DNA of 64,000 nucleotides from JACVRW01 sp963819115 (GTDB taxonomy: Bacteria; Actinomycetota; Thermoleophilia; Solirubrobacterales; Thermoleophilaceae), in contig CAWFUR010000011.1 in the NCBI GenBank assembly GCA_963819115.1, positions 1,860,001-1,924,000 of the forward strand, given 5' to 3'. Shown here piece after piece: positions 8,339 through 17,000 of the stretch. The first letter of the stretch is position 1. Each line of letters starts with the position of its first letter. The notes under the pieces were generated by a model, which was not told where the DNA came from, did no database searches, and saw only the letters and a program-made list of their open reading frames with translations. Made by a program: the position numbers and the translations under genes.

Positions 8339-9118
8339 ATGGACACGGCCACACAGAGATTCGAGACTTCGACCATTGACGGGGACCCCATCGGTGCCTC
8401 CAATGGCTCCACGGCTGATGTTCTGGCCCTCCCCGTTCGAAGCACACCGGGGCCCGCGGGGCTCATCGCCCTCGTGGATCGCGGCGCCAAGCGCGCCCTC
8501 GACTTCGCGGTGGCCGGCACCCTGCTCCTGATCACATTTCCGGTCACGCTGCTCGCCTGTGCGATGATCGTGATCGACTCGCCCGGCGGCGCCTTCTACC
8601 GCGCCGAGCGCGCCGGCTTCAGAGGACGGCGGCTCCGGATGCTCAAGTTCCGCAAGATGGTGAACGGCGCCAGTGGCCGAGCGCTCACCACCGACGACGA
8701 CGAGCGCTTCACCCGCGTGGGCGGCTGGCTGGCCAAGACGAAGCTCGACGAGCTTCCCCAGCTCTGGCATGTCCTCAAGGGCGAGATGAGCCTCGTGGGC
8801 CCGCGCCCGGAGGATCCCTCCTTCGTCGAGCGCCACGGCGGCGCCTACGACCACATCCTTTCCGTGCGCCCCGGGATCACCGGGTTGTCGCAGCTCGCCT
8901 TCGCGGAGGAGAGCCGCATCCTCGACGACGAGGATCCGCTCGGGCACTACGTGGACCGACTGCTGCCGCAGAAGGTCAACCTCGACCGCCTCTACGCGAG
9001 CCAGCGCACGGTGCTGCTGGATCTCAAGATCCTGCTCTGGACCGTGATGGCAGTCATCCTGCGCCGCCAAGTGGCCGTGCACCGCGGCTCCGGCCGCATG
9101 AACCTCCGTAAACGCTAG
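8339..9118 (+). CDS. Initiating sugar-phosphate transferase (polyprenyl-phosphate glycosyl-1-phosphate transferase)
   Basis: The product has 259 residues and matches the bacterial sugar transferase family (WbaP/WcaJ/PglC type). It has one membrane-inserted helix (about 58-78), then FYRAERAGFRGRRLRMLKFRKM, a KLDELPQLWHVLKGEMSLVGPRPE core with catalytic acidic residues, and RPGITGLSQ. The enzyme moves a sugar phosphate from a UDP-sugar to undecaprenyl phosphate, the first step of glycan repeat assembly. That fits the neighbouring Wzz/BY-kinase and ligase genes. The N-terminal 50 residues are variable and probably cytoplasmic. It lacks the multi-helix N-terminal region of long WbaP forms. Confidence 0.9.
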   Translation: MDTATQRFETSTIDGDPIGASNGSTADVLALPVRSTPGPAGLIALVDRGAKRALDFAVAGTLLLITFPVTLLACAMIVIDSPGGAFYRAERAGFRGRRLRMLKFRKMVNGASGRALTTDDDERFTRVGGWLAKTKLDELPQLWHVLKGEMSLVGPRPEDPSFVERHGGAYDHILSVRPGITGLSQLAFAEESRILDDEDPLGHYVDRLLPQKVNLDRLYASQRTVLLDLKILLWTVMAVILRRQVAVHRGSGRMNLRKR

Positions 9119-9171
9119 GCCCCCCTTTCCGGGCCCTTCCGTCCGGCACGGGACCTAGCTTTCCCCTCCCT

Positions 9172-9305
9172 AAATCGCCGAGTCGCCCCGGCACCGGCCG
9201 GGGCGAGCGGGGGAACCAGGTTTTTCGGGGCTAATCGCGTCCTCCGGGACGCGGCGCGCCAGCTCTTTCAGCGCGAGCCCGTCAGCTAACCCCGTAGGCC
9301 GTCGA
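9172..9305 (+). promoter_or_regulatory. c-di-AMP (ydaO/yuaA) riboswitch, copy 1
   Basis: The plus-strand leader holds the class landmarks: ATCGCCGAG at the 5' side, GGGGGAACCAGG, GGGGCTAATCGCG, CAGCGCGAGCCCGTCAGC and TAACCCCGTAGGC at the 3' side. The same 3' block recurs before genes at 20807 and 33419. It is followed within 15 bases by the CAP-domain gene. ydaO riboswitches usually turn expression off when c-di-AMP is high, and in actinobacteria they often govern wall-lytic proteins. Confidence 0.9.
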
Positions 9306-9318
9306 GAGAGGAGTGCGC

Positions 9319-9771
9319 TTGCCGTCGCGGACTCGTAAAGCAGTACATCTGGCGTCCTGTTGCGCCGCCGTCGTCGCCGCCGTTCCCGCCACTGCCGAGG
9401 CGGGCACCGCATCACGAATGATCCACCGCCTGAACGTGGAGCGAGCACGGATCGGGCTGGGCCCGCTGAAGGCCGACCGGGCGCTGAATGCCGCTGCCGC
9501 GCGGCAATCCCGCCGCCAGGTCCGGGCGGGAGTGTTCGAGCATGCCAGCAATCTCGGCGTACCGGGCCTCCGCCGGGTGGCCGAGCTGATCGCCCGCCAG
9601 CCCGGCTGGCGGCTCAAGACGGGCTCGGTGGCCAGGGGCTGGAAGAACTCGCCCGTGCACGCCTCGCTGGTCGAGAGCGGTTCGTACCGCCTGGCCGGCG
9701 TGGGCTGGGCGCGCGGAGTGATGGGCGGAGTGCCCACCACCATCTGGACCGTGAGGCTCGGCGAGCGCTAG
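9319..9771 (+). CDS. Secreted CAP-domain (SCP/PR1-like) protein
   Basis: About 150 residues: a short signal peptide ending near AEA, then a CAP-type domain with the pattern MIHRLNVERARIGLGPLKAD, an Ala-rich helix and VGWARG near the C-terminus. CAP proteins are extracellular; several in Gram-positives associate with wall remodelling or sporulation. TTG at 9319 is favoured because AGGAG sits five bases before it. GTG at 9313 is too close to that site. It stands alone behind a c-di-AMP riboswitch and is convergent with the MaoC gene. I do not see a complete set of metal-binding residues. Confidence 0.75.
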   Translation: MPSRTRKAVHLASCCAAVVAAVPATAEAGTASRMIHRLNVERARIGLGPLKADRALNAAAARQSRRQVRAGVFEHASNLGVPGLRRVAELIARQPGWRLKTGSVARGWKNSPVHASLVESGSYRLAGVGWARGVMGGVPTTIWTVRLGER

Positions 9772-9789
9772 GGAGGCGGCGGCGGCGCG

Positions 9790-10308
9790 TCAGCCGTCCA
9801 CGCGGCGCGGCACCAGCACGGCCCGCTTGAACTCCGCCACCAGCGTCCCGTCCTGCTTGAAGACGCGGGTGTGCACCCGTACCACGCCACGATCCGGCTT
9901 GGACTGGGAGGCCTTGATCTCGAGCACCTCGCTCTCAGCGAACAGCGTGTCCCCGTGGAACACGGGCGCAGGATGGGAGAGGTCGTCCGTGGCGAGATTG
10001 GCGATCGCCTTGCCCGACACGTCGGCCACCGACATGCCCAGCGCCAGCGAGTAGACCAGCGGCCCCACCACCACGTTGCGGCCCTGCTGCGACTCCGCCG
10101 CGTAGACGTCGTTGATGTGCAGCGGGTGGTGGTTCATGGTGAGCAGGCAGAAGAGGTGGTCGTCCGCCTCCGTGACCGTCTTCGCGGGCCAGTGCTTGTA
10201 CACGGCCCCCAGCTCGAAGTCCTCCAGATAGCGGCCGTAGGGGCGCGCCCCCGAAGCCTCGCGGTCCGCCTGCTTGGTCTCGATTTCCTTGGTCCCGGTG
10301 TCGTTCAT
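9790..10308 (-). CDS. MaoC-like (mesaconyl-CoA/enoyl-CoA) hydratase
   Basis: The product has 172 residues with a hot-dog fold of the MaoC type. The motif MNHHPLHINDVYA is the hydratase signature, and VVVGPLVYSLALGM follows. Closely similar single-domain proteins lie beside CitE-like lyases in mycobacteria. Here too the gene is divergent from a malyl-CoA-lyase-like gene, 53 bases away. The likely reaction is reversible hydration of a short branched enoyl-CoA such as mesaconyl-CoA to a methylmalyl-CoA. The substrate is inferred from context. Confidence 0.75.
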   Translation of the reverse strand: MNDTGTKEIETKQADREASGARPYGRYLEDFELGAVYKHWPAKTVTEADDHLFCLLTMNHHPLHINDVYAAESQQGRNVVVGPLVYSLALGMSVADVSGKAIANLATDDLSHPAPVFHGDTLFAESEVLEIKASQSKPDRGVVRVHTRVFKQDGTLVAEFKRAVLVPRRVDG

Positions 10309-10361
10309 AGGGCGCGGAAGCCTACTTGCCGCGGCGCGGCAGAGGGTAACCTCCCCCGCTC

Positions 10362-11432
10362 ATGCGCAACCCACGTGACTTCTTCAAGCCGCTGGCCGTC
10401 TCGGCTCCCGAGCCCCTCCGCGAGATCCCCTTCCCCCCCTCGCGGATGATCCACTTCCTCGACTTCTCGAACGAGAAGATGGCCGCCAAGGCCCCCGACA
10501 TCGCGGCGAAGACGGACATCCTGCTCGGCAACCTCGAGGACGCCGTTCCCGTGGACCGCAAGGAGGCCGCCCGGCGGGGGCTGATCGACACCGCACGCGA
10601 CGCCGACTTCGGCGACACCGCGCTCTGGACCCGTGTGAACAGCCTCGAGAGCCCGTGGGTGCTGGACGACATCACCGAGCTGGTCACGGAGATCGGCCAC
10701 AAGCTGGACGTGATCATGGTGCCGAAGGTCGAGGGCGCGTGGGACATCCACTACGTGGACCGCCTCCTCGCCCAGCTGGAGGCGAAGGCCGGCGTCGACC
10801 GCCCGATCCTCGTTCACGCCATCCTGGAGACCGCCCAGGGCGTGGTGAACCTCGAGGAGATCGCCACCGCGAGCCCGCGAATGCAGGGCATGAGCTTCGG
10901 CCCGGCAGACCTGGCGGCGTCCCGCCGCATGAAGACCACCCGGGTCGGCGGCGGCCATCCCGGATATCGCGTGATCGAAGACCCGGATCCGGACGACCCG
11001 GATGCGCCGCGCGCCACCGCCCAGCAGGATCCGTGGCACTACTCCATCGCGCGCATGGTGGACGCGTGCACGTCGGCCGGGATCCTCCCCTTCTACGGGC
11101 CCTACGGGGACATCAAGGACACCGCCGGCTGCGAGGCTCAGTTCCGTGCCGCCTTCCTGCTCGGGTGCGTCGGCGCCTGGTCGCTCCATCCGGTGCAGAT
11201 CGACATCGCCAAGAAGGTCTTCTCCCCCGACCCCGAGGAGGTCCGGTTCGCCAAGAAGGTGATCGAGGCGATCCCGGACGGCCGCGGCGTGCACATGATC
11301 GACGGCAAGATGCAGGACGACGCCACCTGGAAGCAGTGCAAGGTGATGGTGGACCTCGCGGAGCAGCTGGCCGCCCGCGACCCGGAGCTGGCCGAGGCCT
11401 ACGGGCTCGAGCCCGCCGGGGCCACCGCCTAG
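10362..11432 (+). CDS. HpcH/HpaI-family CoA-ester lyase (malyl-CoA / methylmalyl-CoA lyase-like)
   Basis: The product has 356 residues in the CitE/Mcl branch. Metal and CoA site motifs are visible: LLGNLEDAVPVDRKEAARR near 50, MVPKVEG near 125, HAILETAQGVVNLEEIA near 150, and MSFGPADLAASRRMKTT near 178. The C-terminal WSLHPVQIDIAKKVF block is typical of malyl-CoA lyases. It should cleave malyl-CoA to acetyl-CoA and glyoxylate, or methylmalyl-CoA to propionyl-CoA and glyoxylate. It is first in an operon-like run with two CoA-ligase subunits. It is longer than CitE-like Mycobacterium lyases and closer to Chloroflexus-type Mcl. Confidence 0.8.
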   Translation: MRNPRDFFKPLAVSAPEPLREIPFPPSRMIHFLDFSNEKMAAKAPDIAAKTDILLGNLEDAVPVDRKEAARRGLIDTARDADFGDTALWTRVNSLESPWVLDDITELVTEIGHKLDVIMVPKVEGAWDIHYVDRLLAQLEAKAGVDRPILVHAILETAQGVVNLEEIATASPRMQGMSFGPADLAASRRMKTTRVGGGHPGYRVIEDPDPDDPDAPRATAQQDPWHYSIARMVDACTSAGILPFYGPYGDIKDTAGCEAQFRAAFLLGCVGAWSLHPVQIDIAKKVFSPDPEEVRFAKKVIEAIPDGRGVHMIDGKMQDDATWKQCKVMVDLAEQLAARDPELAEAYGLEPAGATA

Positions 11433-11504
11433 GTGAGGATCGCTCCGGTGCCGGCCAAGCCAGCCCCCTCGCGCACGGCGCCTCGATAGGGTTCCGCGCC
11501 GCCC

Positions 11505-12725
11505 ATGCGCTTCTACGAGTACGAGTCGCGCGCCATCGTGCGCGACGCCGGAATCCCGGTCACCGACTTCGGCTTCGCCAAGACGCCCGACGAGGCACGC
11601 GAGATCGCGGCCCGGATCGGCGGCCCCACCGTCATCAAGTCCCAGGTCCTGAGCGGAGGCCGGATGAAGGCGGGCGGCGTCCAGTTCGCGGACACCCCGG
11701 ACGAGGCCGCCAAGCACGCCGAGGACATCCTTCAGATCGAGATCGGCGGGGACATGCCGCGCGGCGTGCTTGTGGACCCCAAGGCGCAGGTCAAGCAGGA
11801 GTACTACGCCGGGGTGGTGTGGGACGGCACGCGCAAGCGCCCGCTGATGCTCTTCTCGGACATGGGCGGCATCGACATCGAGCAGGTGGCCGAGGAGCAC
11901 CCCGACCACGTCGGCCGGGGGCATTTCTCCAACCTCCTGCCGTTCCCGGAGTACCAGGCGAAGCAGGTGATCGCCGCCGCGGGCGTTACCGGCTCGGCGC
12001 TGAACCGGCTCACGCCGATCCTGGCCCGCCTGGCCCGCCTCTTCCAGGACCGAGACATGACGCTGGCCGAGATCAACCCGCTCGCTCAGCTCGAGGACGG
12101 AAGCTTCGTGGCGCTCGACGCCCACATGGAGATGGAGAACGAGGCCATGCCGCGGCAGAAGCCGGTGCTCGACGCGCTGGGCATCGGCGCGGACGAGGGC
12201 ACCCGCGAGGCCCATGACCCAAGCCCCTTCGAGGTCGCGGTCAAGGCCATCGACGCCGCGGACCACCGGGGCGTGATCCAGGGCAAGGACACTGGCTTCC
12301 ACGGGAACCTCGGCCTCGTGATCGGGGCCGGCGGCGGCTCCCTGACCCTCACCGACGCGGTCCGCGGGCACGGCGGCCACCCGGCCAACTACTCGGAGAT
12401 CGGCGGCAACCCCTCGGTGGCCAAGGCCTGCGGGCTGGCCAAGCAGGTGCTCCAGAAGGACGGCGTGGAGAAGATCGCCGTGATGATGTCGATCGTGTCC
12501 AACACCCGGGTCGACATCGTGGCCCGCGGCGTGATCAAGGCCTGCCTAGAGCTGGGGAAGGACCCGGCCGAGACGATCGCCATCTTCCGTATCCCGGGAG
12601 CGTGGGAGGAGGAGGGCTTCAAGATCCTCGACCGCTACGGCGTGGAGTACTGCGACCGCTCCGTCTCGATGCACGAGGCCGCGGGCCGCGCGGTGGCCAA
12701 GATCCAGGGGAACGGCACTCCATGA
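11505..12725 (+). CDS. Succinate/malate-CoA ligase beta subunit-like (ATP-grasp)
   Basis: The product has 406 residues. The N-terminal ATP-grasp domain shows YESRAIVRDAGIPV and VIKSQVLSGGRMKAGGV. The C-terminal flavodoxin-like CoA-ligase domain shows NLGLVIGAGGGSLTLTDAV and the GGNPSVAKACGL loop. With the alpha subunit that overlaps it by four bases, it should form an acyl-CoA from a dicarboxylate, ATP and CoA. Gene order directly after a malyl-CoA-lyase-like gene favours malate thiokinase (MtkA) over citric-acid-cycle SucC, but residues that separate the two cannot be judged here. Start ATG 11505. Confidence 0.8.
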   Translation: MRFYEYESRAIVRDAGIPVTDFGFAKTPDEAREIAARIGGPTVIKSQVLSGGRMKAGGVQFADTPDEAAKHAEDILQIEIGGDMPRGVLVDPKAQVKQEYYAGVVWDGTRKRPLMLFSDMGGIDIEQVAEEHPDHVGRGHFSNLLPFPEYQAKQVIAAAGVTGSALNRLTPILARLARLFQDRDMTLAEINPLAQLEDGSFVALDAHMEMENEAMPRQKPVLDALGIGADEGTREAHDPSPFEVAVKAIDAADHRGVIQGKDTGFHGNLGLVIGAGGGSLTLTDAVRGHGGHPANYSEIGGNPSVAKACGLAKQVLQKDGVEKIAVMMSIVSNTRVDIVARGVIKACLELGKDPAETIAIFRIPGAWEEEGFKILDRYGVEYCDRSVSMHEAAGRAVAKIQGNGTP

Positions 12726-13642
12726 GCATCCTCATCGACGCCGACACGACCTTCATCGTCCAGGGCATCACGGGCCGCGAGGCCGTGAACCTCACGCGCG
12801 AGTGCCTCGACTACGGCTCGAAGATCGTGGGGGGTGTCACGCCCGGTCGCAAGGGCCGCGACGTGCACGGGGTGCCCGTGTTCGACACCGTCCAGCAGGT
12901 GGTGGGCCACAACGGAGGGCGGGTGCCCGACGGCTCCGTGGTCACCGTGCCGCCCGCGTTCACGAAGGACGCCGTGCTGGAGGCCATCGACGCCGGCATC
13001 GGACTGGTGGTGATCGTCACGGAGCGCATCCCGCGCGGCGACGTGGCCCAGATGGTCGAGTTCGCCGACTCCCGCGACGCCCGCATAATCGGCCCCAACT
13101 GCCTCGGCCTGGTGGTGCCCGGCGTGGCCAAGATGGGCGGCATCGGCGGCCCGGCCAAGAACACCGAGCAGGCATACCAACCGGGCAGCGTCGGTGTGAT
13201 GTCCCGCTCCGGAGGCATGACCACCGAGATCTCTTCCACGCTCACCGCCGCCGGCCTCGGCGTGTCCACGGCGGTCTCCATCGGCGGCGACGCCATCATC
13301 GGCTCCACCTACGCCGAGCTGATGCCGCTGTTCGAGGCCGACGAGCAGACCCAGGCGATCGTGATCTACACCGAGCCGGGCGGCCGCATGGAGGCCCAGC
13401 TGGCGGGGTGGGTGGCCGACAACAACTCGCGCCTCCCGATCGTGGCCTTCATGGCCGGGCGGTTCATGGACGACGAGGAGATGAAGGGCATGTCCTTCGG
13501 CCATGCGGGAACGATCGTGGAGGGCAAGGAGGACACCGCCACGGAGAAGATCGCGCGCCTCGAGGCCGCCGGAATCCCGGTCGTGGAGCGGATCGACGCC
13601 ATTCCGGACGCGGTTCGGGCCAAGCTCGGGACGGCCGCCTGA
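12722..13642 (+). CDS. Succinate/malate-CoA ligase alpha subunit-like
   Basis: The product has 306 residues, starting at an ATGA overlap with the beta subunit. It has a CoA-binding Rossmann domain (IVQGITGREAVNLTREC, GGVTPGRKG) and the phospho-histidine segment MSFGHAGTIVEGKED near 258-272, where the His is the catalytic phosphorylated residue. SRSGGMTTEISSTLT supports the family. It works as a heteromer with the preceding gene. Its role as MtkB versus SucD is decided only by context, which favours malyl-CoA formation for the lyase upstream. Confidence 0.8.
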   Translation: MSILIDADTTFIVQGITGREAVNLTRECLDYGSKIVGGVTPGRKGRDVHGVPVFDTVQQVVGHNGGRVPDGSVVTVPPAFTKDAVLEAIDAGIGLVVIVTERIPRGDVAQMVEFADSRDARIIGPNCLGLVVPGVAKMGGIGGPAKNTEQAYQPGSVGVMSRSGGMTTEISSTLTAAGLGVSTAVSIGGDAIIGSTYAELMPLFEADEQTQAIVIYTEPGGRMEAQLAGWVADNNSRLPIVAFMAGRFMDDEEMKGMSFGHAGTIVEGKEDTATEKIARLEAAGIPVVERIDAIPDAVRAKLGTAA

Positions 13643-13881
13643 TGGCCGGCGTCTTCATCGACGTGGAGGTGGACGAGAGCGTCCGCGGCGACGCTGAGCT
13701 GGCCCGCAAGCTCGAGGAGGTCTGCCCCGTGGACATCTTCAAGGCCAGCTCGGAGGGGGTCGAGATCGTGGAGCAGCAGCTCGACGAGTGCGTGCTCTGC
13801 AAGCTCTGCCTCGAGGCCTCGCCACCGGGCGCCGTGCGCGTTAAGAAGCTCTACGACGACGGCGCACTGCTCGAACGCTGA
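13642..13881 (+). CDS. Small ferredoxin-like four-cysteine protein
   Basis: The product has 79 residues. Its start overlaps the previous stop as TGATG, so it is probably translated with the ligase. It has four Cys: one in EEVCPVDIF, and three in ECVLCKLCLEAS. The spacing fits a single [4Fe-4S] ferredoxin or FixX-like fold with the lone Cys-Pro placed first. A zinc site is the alternative. An electron carrier next to a malyl-CoA module is unexpected. No partner oxidoreductase is adjacent. Confidence 0.65.
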   Translation: MAGVFIDVEVDESVRGDAELARKLEEVCPVDIFKASSEGVEIVEQQLDECVLCKLCLEASPPGAVRVKKLYDDGALLER

Positions 13882-13950
13882 TCCGCCGGTTGCCCTACCG
13901 CAGATGTGGGTAGGAGATCCTCGACGGCGGGCATGATGCCGGTCGCCAGT

Positions 13951-13981
13951 GGGGTGTCGGGGCGCGGGAGCCCCGTACCCC
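13951..13981 (+). terminator. Hairpin ending the malyl-CoA module
   Basis: GGGGT...CGGGGC pairs with GCCCCG...ACCCC around a short loop, 70 bases after the ferredoxin-like stop codon. No long T run follows. Confidence 0.5.
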
Positions 13982-14017
13982 GCTCTAAACCGCTCTCCGG
14001 CCATAGAGTGCGCGCCC

Positions 14018-14431
14018 GTGCCGTCTGACAGCCGCATCGACCCGGACCTGTTCCGCGAGCGAATCGCGGGGACGTTTCCCGGGAATCTCGGCATCGAGGT
14101 GATCTCGATCGAGGACGAGCGGGTCGAGGGCCGGCTTGCGGTTGATGAGCGCCACCTCCACCCCGGCGGGTACGTCCATGGCGGCGTATGGGTCGCCTTC
14201 GCCGACACCGTGGCCGCGTGGGGAACCCTCCGCAACCTCCCCGAGGGGCACGACTTCACCACGATCGAGCTGAAGACCAACGTCTTCACCCCGGCCACCA
14301 CCGGGGACGTGCTCACCGCCGTGGGGGTCCCGCTCCACCGCGGCCGGCGCACTCAGGCCTGGGAGGTGCGCTGCGAGGCGAACGGCCGAAACGGGGCCTT
14401 CTTCGTTTGCACCCAAATGGTGCTCAGATGA
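14018..14431 (+). CDS. PaaI-type hot-dog thioesterase
   Basis: About 137 residues with a single hot-dog domain. The motif LHPGGYVHGGVWVAFADTVAAWGT is the PaaI-family active-site helix with its upstream HGG. It should hydrolyse an acyl- or aryl-CoA. I chose GTG 14018 because the family alignment begins there and the upstream extension is Pro/Arg-rich. It follows the malyl-CoA module after a likely terminator, so it may be a separate unit. A dispersed hairpin repeat starts right after its stop. Confidence 0.8.
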   Translation: MPSDSRIDPDLFRERIAGTFPGNLGIEVISIEDERVEGRLAVDERHLHPGGYVHGGVWVAFADTVAAWGTLRNLPEGHDFTTIELKTNVFTPATTGDVLTAVGVPLHRGRRTQAWEVRCEANGRNGAFFVCTQMVLR

Positions 14432-14432
14432 C

Positions 14433-14477
14433 ATGGTCCGGTGCTCGCCCGATCACCGATCGGGCTCCGCTCCTCCC
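14433..14477 (+). repeat. Dispersed hairpin repeat, copy A
   Basis: The unit is GGTCCGGTGCTC, a stem GCCCGATC/GATCGGGC with a three-base loop, then TCCGCTCCTCC. It begins three bases after the thioesterase stop codon. Five further copies in the window share the flanks but differ in the stem. Confidence 0.75.
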
Positions 14478-14486
14478 TCGGGGGGC

Positions 14487-14837
14487 TTAGGCCCTGGCGC
14501 GCTGGCGCTCGATCACGTTTCCCAGCAGCTTGAGCACGGCCGAGTCGCCGGTCACCTTCACGTGTCCGTGCTCGTAGGCGTCCACCCACTGCTGGAGGTG
14601 GCCGTCGGCGGCCAGCTCGTTGAAGTTCGCCCGAATCACCGAGACATCGATGCGAGCGTCCTGGGCCACGTCCTTGCTGATCTTCGGCCCCGGGACCTCG
14701 ACGCGCCACACCGGCGCGTCGCCGCGGGATCGCAGCTCGAGCCTGATCACGAGCTTCAGGCGCGTGAGTGACGGCACCTCGGCCCCCAGGCGCTCCACGG
14801 CCTGTGCGATCAACGCCCTCGTGTCCCCCGACGACAT
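14487..14837 (-). CDS. SCP2-like sterol/lipid-carrier fold protein
   Basis: The product has 116 residues. The C-terminal half (RANFNELAADGHLQQWVDAY, then EHGHVKVTGDSAVLKLLGNV) follows the SCP2 sterol-transfer pattern of a charged strand, a hydrophobic tunnel helix and a final helix. No signal peptide is present, so it is cytoplasmic. It probably binds acyl chains or is a stand-alone regulatory version of the domain. Neighbours give little help. It faces the thioesterase gene convergently. Confidence 0.6.
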   Translation of the reverse strand: MSSGDTRALIAQAVERLGAEVPSLTRLKLVIRLELRSRGDAPVWRVEVPGPKISKDVAQDARIDVSVIRANFNELAADGHLQQWVDAYEHGHVKVTGDSAVLKLLGNVIERQRARA

Positions 14838-15036
14838 CCCGGCGATTGTGCCAGAACGGCCCCGCCCGCTCCCCGCCTGGGCACCTGACCGTTAGGAACT
14901 AGACCACCGGGGAGCCTTTCTGGACGAATTTTTGACGAGAAGGCAAACCGCACGTACGTTGGATCACGGATCGCCGCTGCATGAGGCAGCGAGGTCGATC
15001 CCCCGATACCTAGCCACCTCGTCGATAGGGATGATC

Positions 15037-16896
15037 GTGCACAAGAACACGCGCCGCCGTGCTGGCCGCCCACTGGCGGCCCTTCTGTCAGTCCTACTGC
15101 TCACCGGCCTCATGGTCGTTGTGTTCGTCGTTCCGGCAACGGGCGCGGGCACGGGAAATGAGCTGCTGCCCGATCTCCAGGCGGACTCCGTCGGCGAGGC
15201 CGACTCCACCGCCACCTACACCGATGCCGGCGGGTCGCATCTGCTCATCCGCTTCTCGAGCTACATCCGCAACGTGGGCCCCGGGCCTCTCGAGGTCACC
15301 GGCGTGAACCCCGTGAACCGGTCGATCTCCGGCGACGGCATCCGTCAGGTCGTGACTCACGACGACGGGACCAAGGAAGAGGAGCCCATCCCGGGCGGTC
15401 AGCTCAAGTACGAGGAGACCGACGGCCACAACCACTGGCACTTCCAGAACGCGGCGCGCTACTCCCTCTGGAACAACGCCAAGACTGAGGAAGTCGGATT
15501 CTCGAGCAAGGTCGGTTTCTGCTTCCTCGACATCGGCCACGGCGACCCGAACTACAACCCGGCTCTCGACAGCCCGAACCACTTCCTCTACAGCGGCACG
15601 GTGGCGCCCTACCCGACTCCGTTCGGTAGCAGCACCAACAACTGCCTCGCGTACGACCCCAACTTCCCCGATCCCACCGATACCGTCGTGCCTCCGCGCT
15701 CGAAGATCGACATGGGCATCAGCACGGGATGGCGGGACGTGTACGAGAAGACCCTGCCGTTCCAGTACGTGGATGTGTCCGACGTGGCCCCCGGCTACTA
15801 CTGGATCCGTTCCCAGGTGGACCCCCAGAACCTGATCCGGGAGTCCAACGAGAGCAACGACCCCGTGTTCGCGTCCTCGCGCTCGACGGTGCCCGGGTAC
15901 GTCGCCCAGCCCGTGAACGCCGGCCAGATCAGCGGAGTGAAGCCCTCGACGTCCACGATCACCCTGAGCTCCACCAAGTTCTCCAACCCCGCCGACCCGG
16001 CCATCGGCGCGGTCCAGTACCAGATCACCGAGCAGCCCGAGCACGGGACGCTCGGCCCCGTCACGGCCGGAAAGGTCGTGTACACGAAGGACGCGGGCTA
16101 CAACGGTCCCGACACCTTCAAGTACGTCGCCAAGCAGACGGGAAGCCAGTTCCCACTCAGTCCGGCCAGCGCGGCCGTGACGATGCAGGTGGGCAGCGGC
16201 ACCGGTGCCACCACGGTGGGCATCAGCGGGGCCCCGGCTCAGCTGTACACGGTCGCCGGAATCCAGCTCAGCGCGTCGGTGATCCCGGCGGGCGACCTGA
16301 CCTGGCGGGTGGATGACATCGTCGGCGGTGACGCCACGGTGGGCACCATCGACTCTTCCGGGTTCTACAAGGCCCCGGCCACGGTCCCGACCGACGGCAC
16401 GGTGCGCATCACCGCCACCAGCGACGACGGTACGTTCGACGCGGTGGAGATCAAGATCGTGGCTCGCCCGGTCGTGAAGCCCAAGCCCGACGTGCCGGAT
16501 CCGCCCAGGCCCCCGGTGATTGTGCCGGACGGCCCCAAGCCCCCGGTCACGAAGGCTCCGGCGACGCTGTCCAAGCCCACCATCGGACGCGTCGGACGGC
16601 GGCTGCTCGTGAAGTACATGCCGGGCAAGAGCGGCAAGCTGGCGGTGAGCATCTCCCGGAAGGGCAAGCGCCTGGCCACCTGCAGGGTCTCGGTACGGAA
16701 GGGCCGGGCCCTCACCTGCCGCTTCACGCTCAAGAAGTCCAAGGTGAAGAAGCTCACCGGGAGGCTGACGGTCTACGCCAAGCTCACGAGCAGGGGCAAG
16801 ACCCTGGGCACGCGCCGCACCACGGTGTCGCTCAAGGTCAAGGCCAGCAGCACCCGAATCGGACCCCTCTGCATTCTCACTCTCCTCAAGGGATGA
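15037..16896 (+). CDS. Secreted lysyl-oxidase-like protein with Ig-like C-terminus
   Basis: About 619 residues. A signal peptide is followed by a lysyl-oxidase-like domain (residues 45-285): a beta-rich start with VGPGPLEVTG, the copper-site-like block DGHNHWHFQNAARYSLW and a Cys-containing VGFCFLDIGHGDPNY. CARDB/Ig-like repeats then run to about 500, then a Pro/Lys linker and a basic beta-rich tail. Lysyl oxidases oxidise Lys side chains to aldehydes; whether this one is active is unknown. GTG 15037 is chosen since AGGG lies six bases upstream, while ATG 15031 abuts it. A terminator follows. Confidence 0.75.
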   Translation: MHKNTRRRAGRPLAALLSVLLLTGLMVVVFVVPATGAGTGNELLPDLQADSVGEADSTATYTDAGGSHLLIRFSSYIRNVGPGPLEVTGVNPVNRSISGDGIRQVVTHDDGTKEEEPIPGGQLKYEETDGHNHWHFQNAARYSLWNNAKTEEVGFSSKVGFCFLDIGHGDPNYNPALDSPNHFLYSGTVAPYPTPFGSSTNNCLAYDPNFPDPTDTVVPPRSKIDMGISTGWRDVYEKTLPFQYVDVSDVAPGYYWIRSQVDPQNLIRESNESNDPVFASSRSTVPGYVAQPVNAGQISGVKPSTSTITLSSTKFSNPADPAIGAVQYQITEQPEHGTLGPVTAGKVVYTKDAGYNGPDTFKYVAKQTGSQFPLSPASAAVTMQVGSGTGATTVGISGAPAQLYTVAGIQLSASVIPAGDLTWRVDDIVGGDATVGTIDSSGFYKAPATVPTDGTVRITATSDDGTFDAVEIKIVARPVVKPKPDVPDPPRPPVIVPDGPKPPVTKAPATLSKPTIGRVGRRLLVKYMPGKSGKLAVSISRKGKRLATCRVSVRKGRALTCRFTLKKSKVKKLTGRLTVYAKLTSRGKTLGTRRTTVSLKVKASSTRIGPLCILTLLKG

Positions 16897-16918
16897 GAGC
16901 GCACCGTTAGGTGAAGTA

Positions 16919-16948
16919 AGCGAAGCGGCCCTCCGGGGCCGCTTCGCT
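16919..16948 (+). terminator. Terminator of the lysyl-oxidase-like gene
   Basis: AGCGAAGCGGCCC and GGGCCGCTTCGCT form a 13-pair stem with a short loop, followed by GTTG, 22 bases after the stop codon. Confidence 0.75.
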
Positions 16949-17000
16949 GTTGAGGAGGCCGGCGCGCAACTTCCCCGCGCTGCCTGGGTTGGCTCATCAG

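Noticed and set aside
10305..12380. A 691-codon open frame opposite the malyl-CoA lyase and ligase genes
   Set aside because: Shadow of two well-supported genes on the plus strand; His/Arg/Gly-rich composition and no motifs.
14938..15030. Possible c-di-GMP riboswitch before the lysyl-oxidase-like gene, from GGCAAACC
   Set aside because: The CGCAAAGCC and GGTTACCGA blocks are missing, so the class cannot be claimed.
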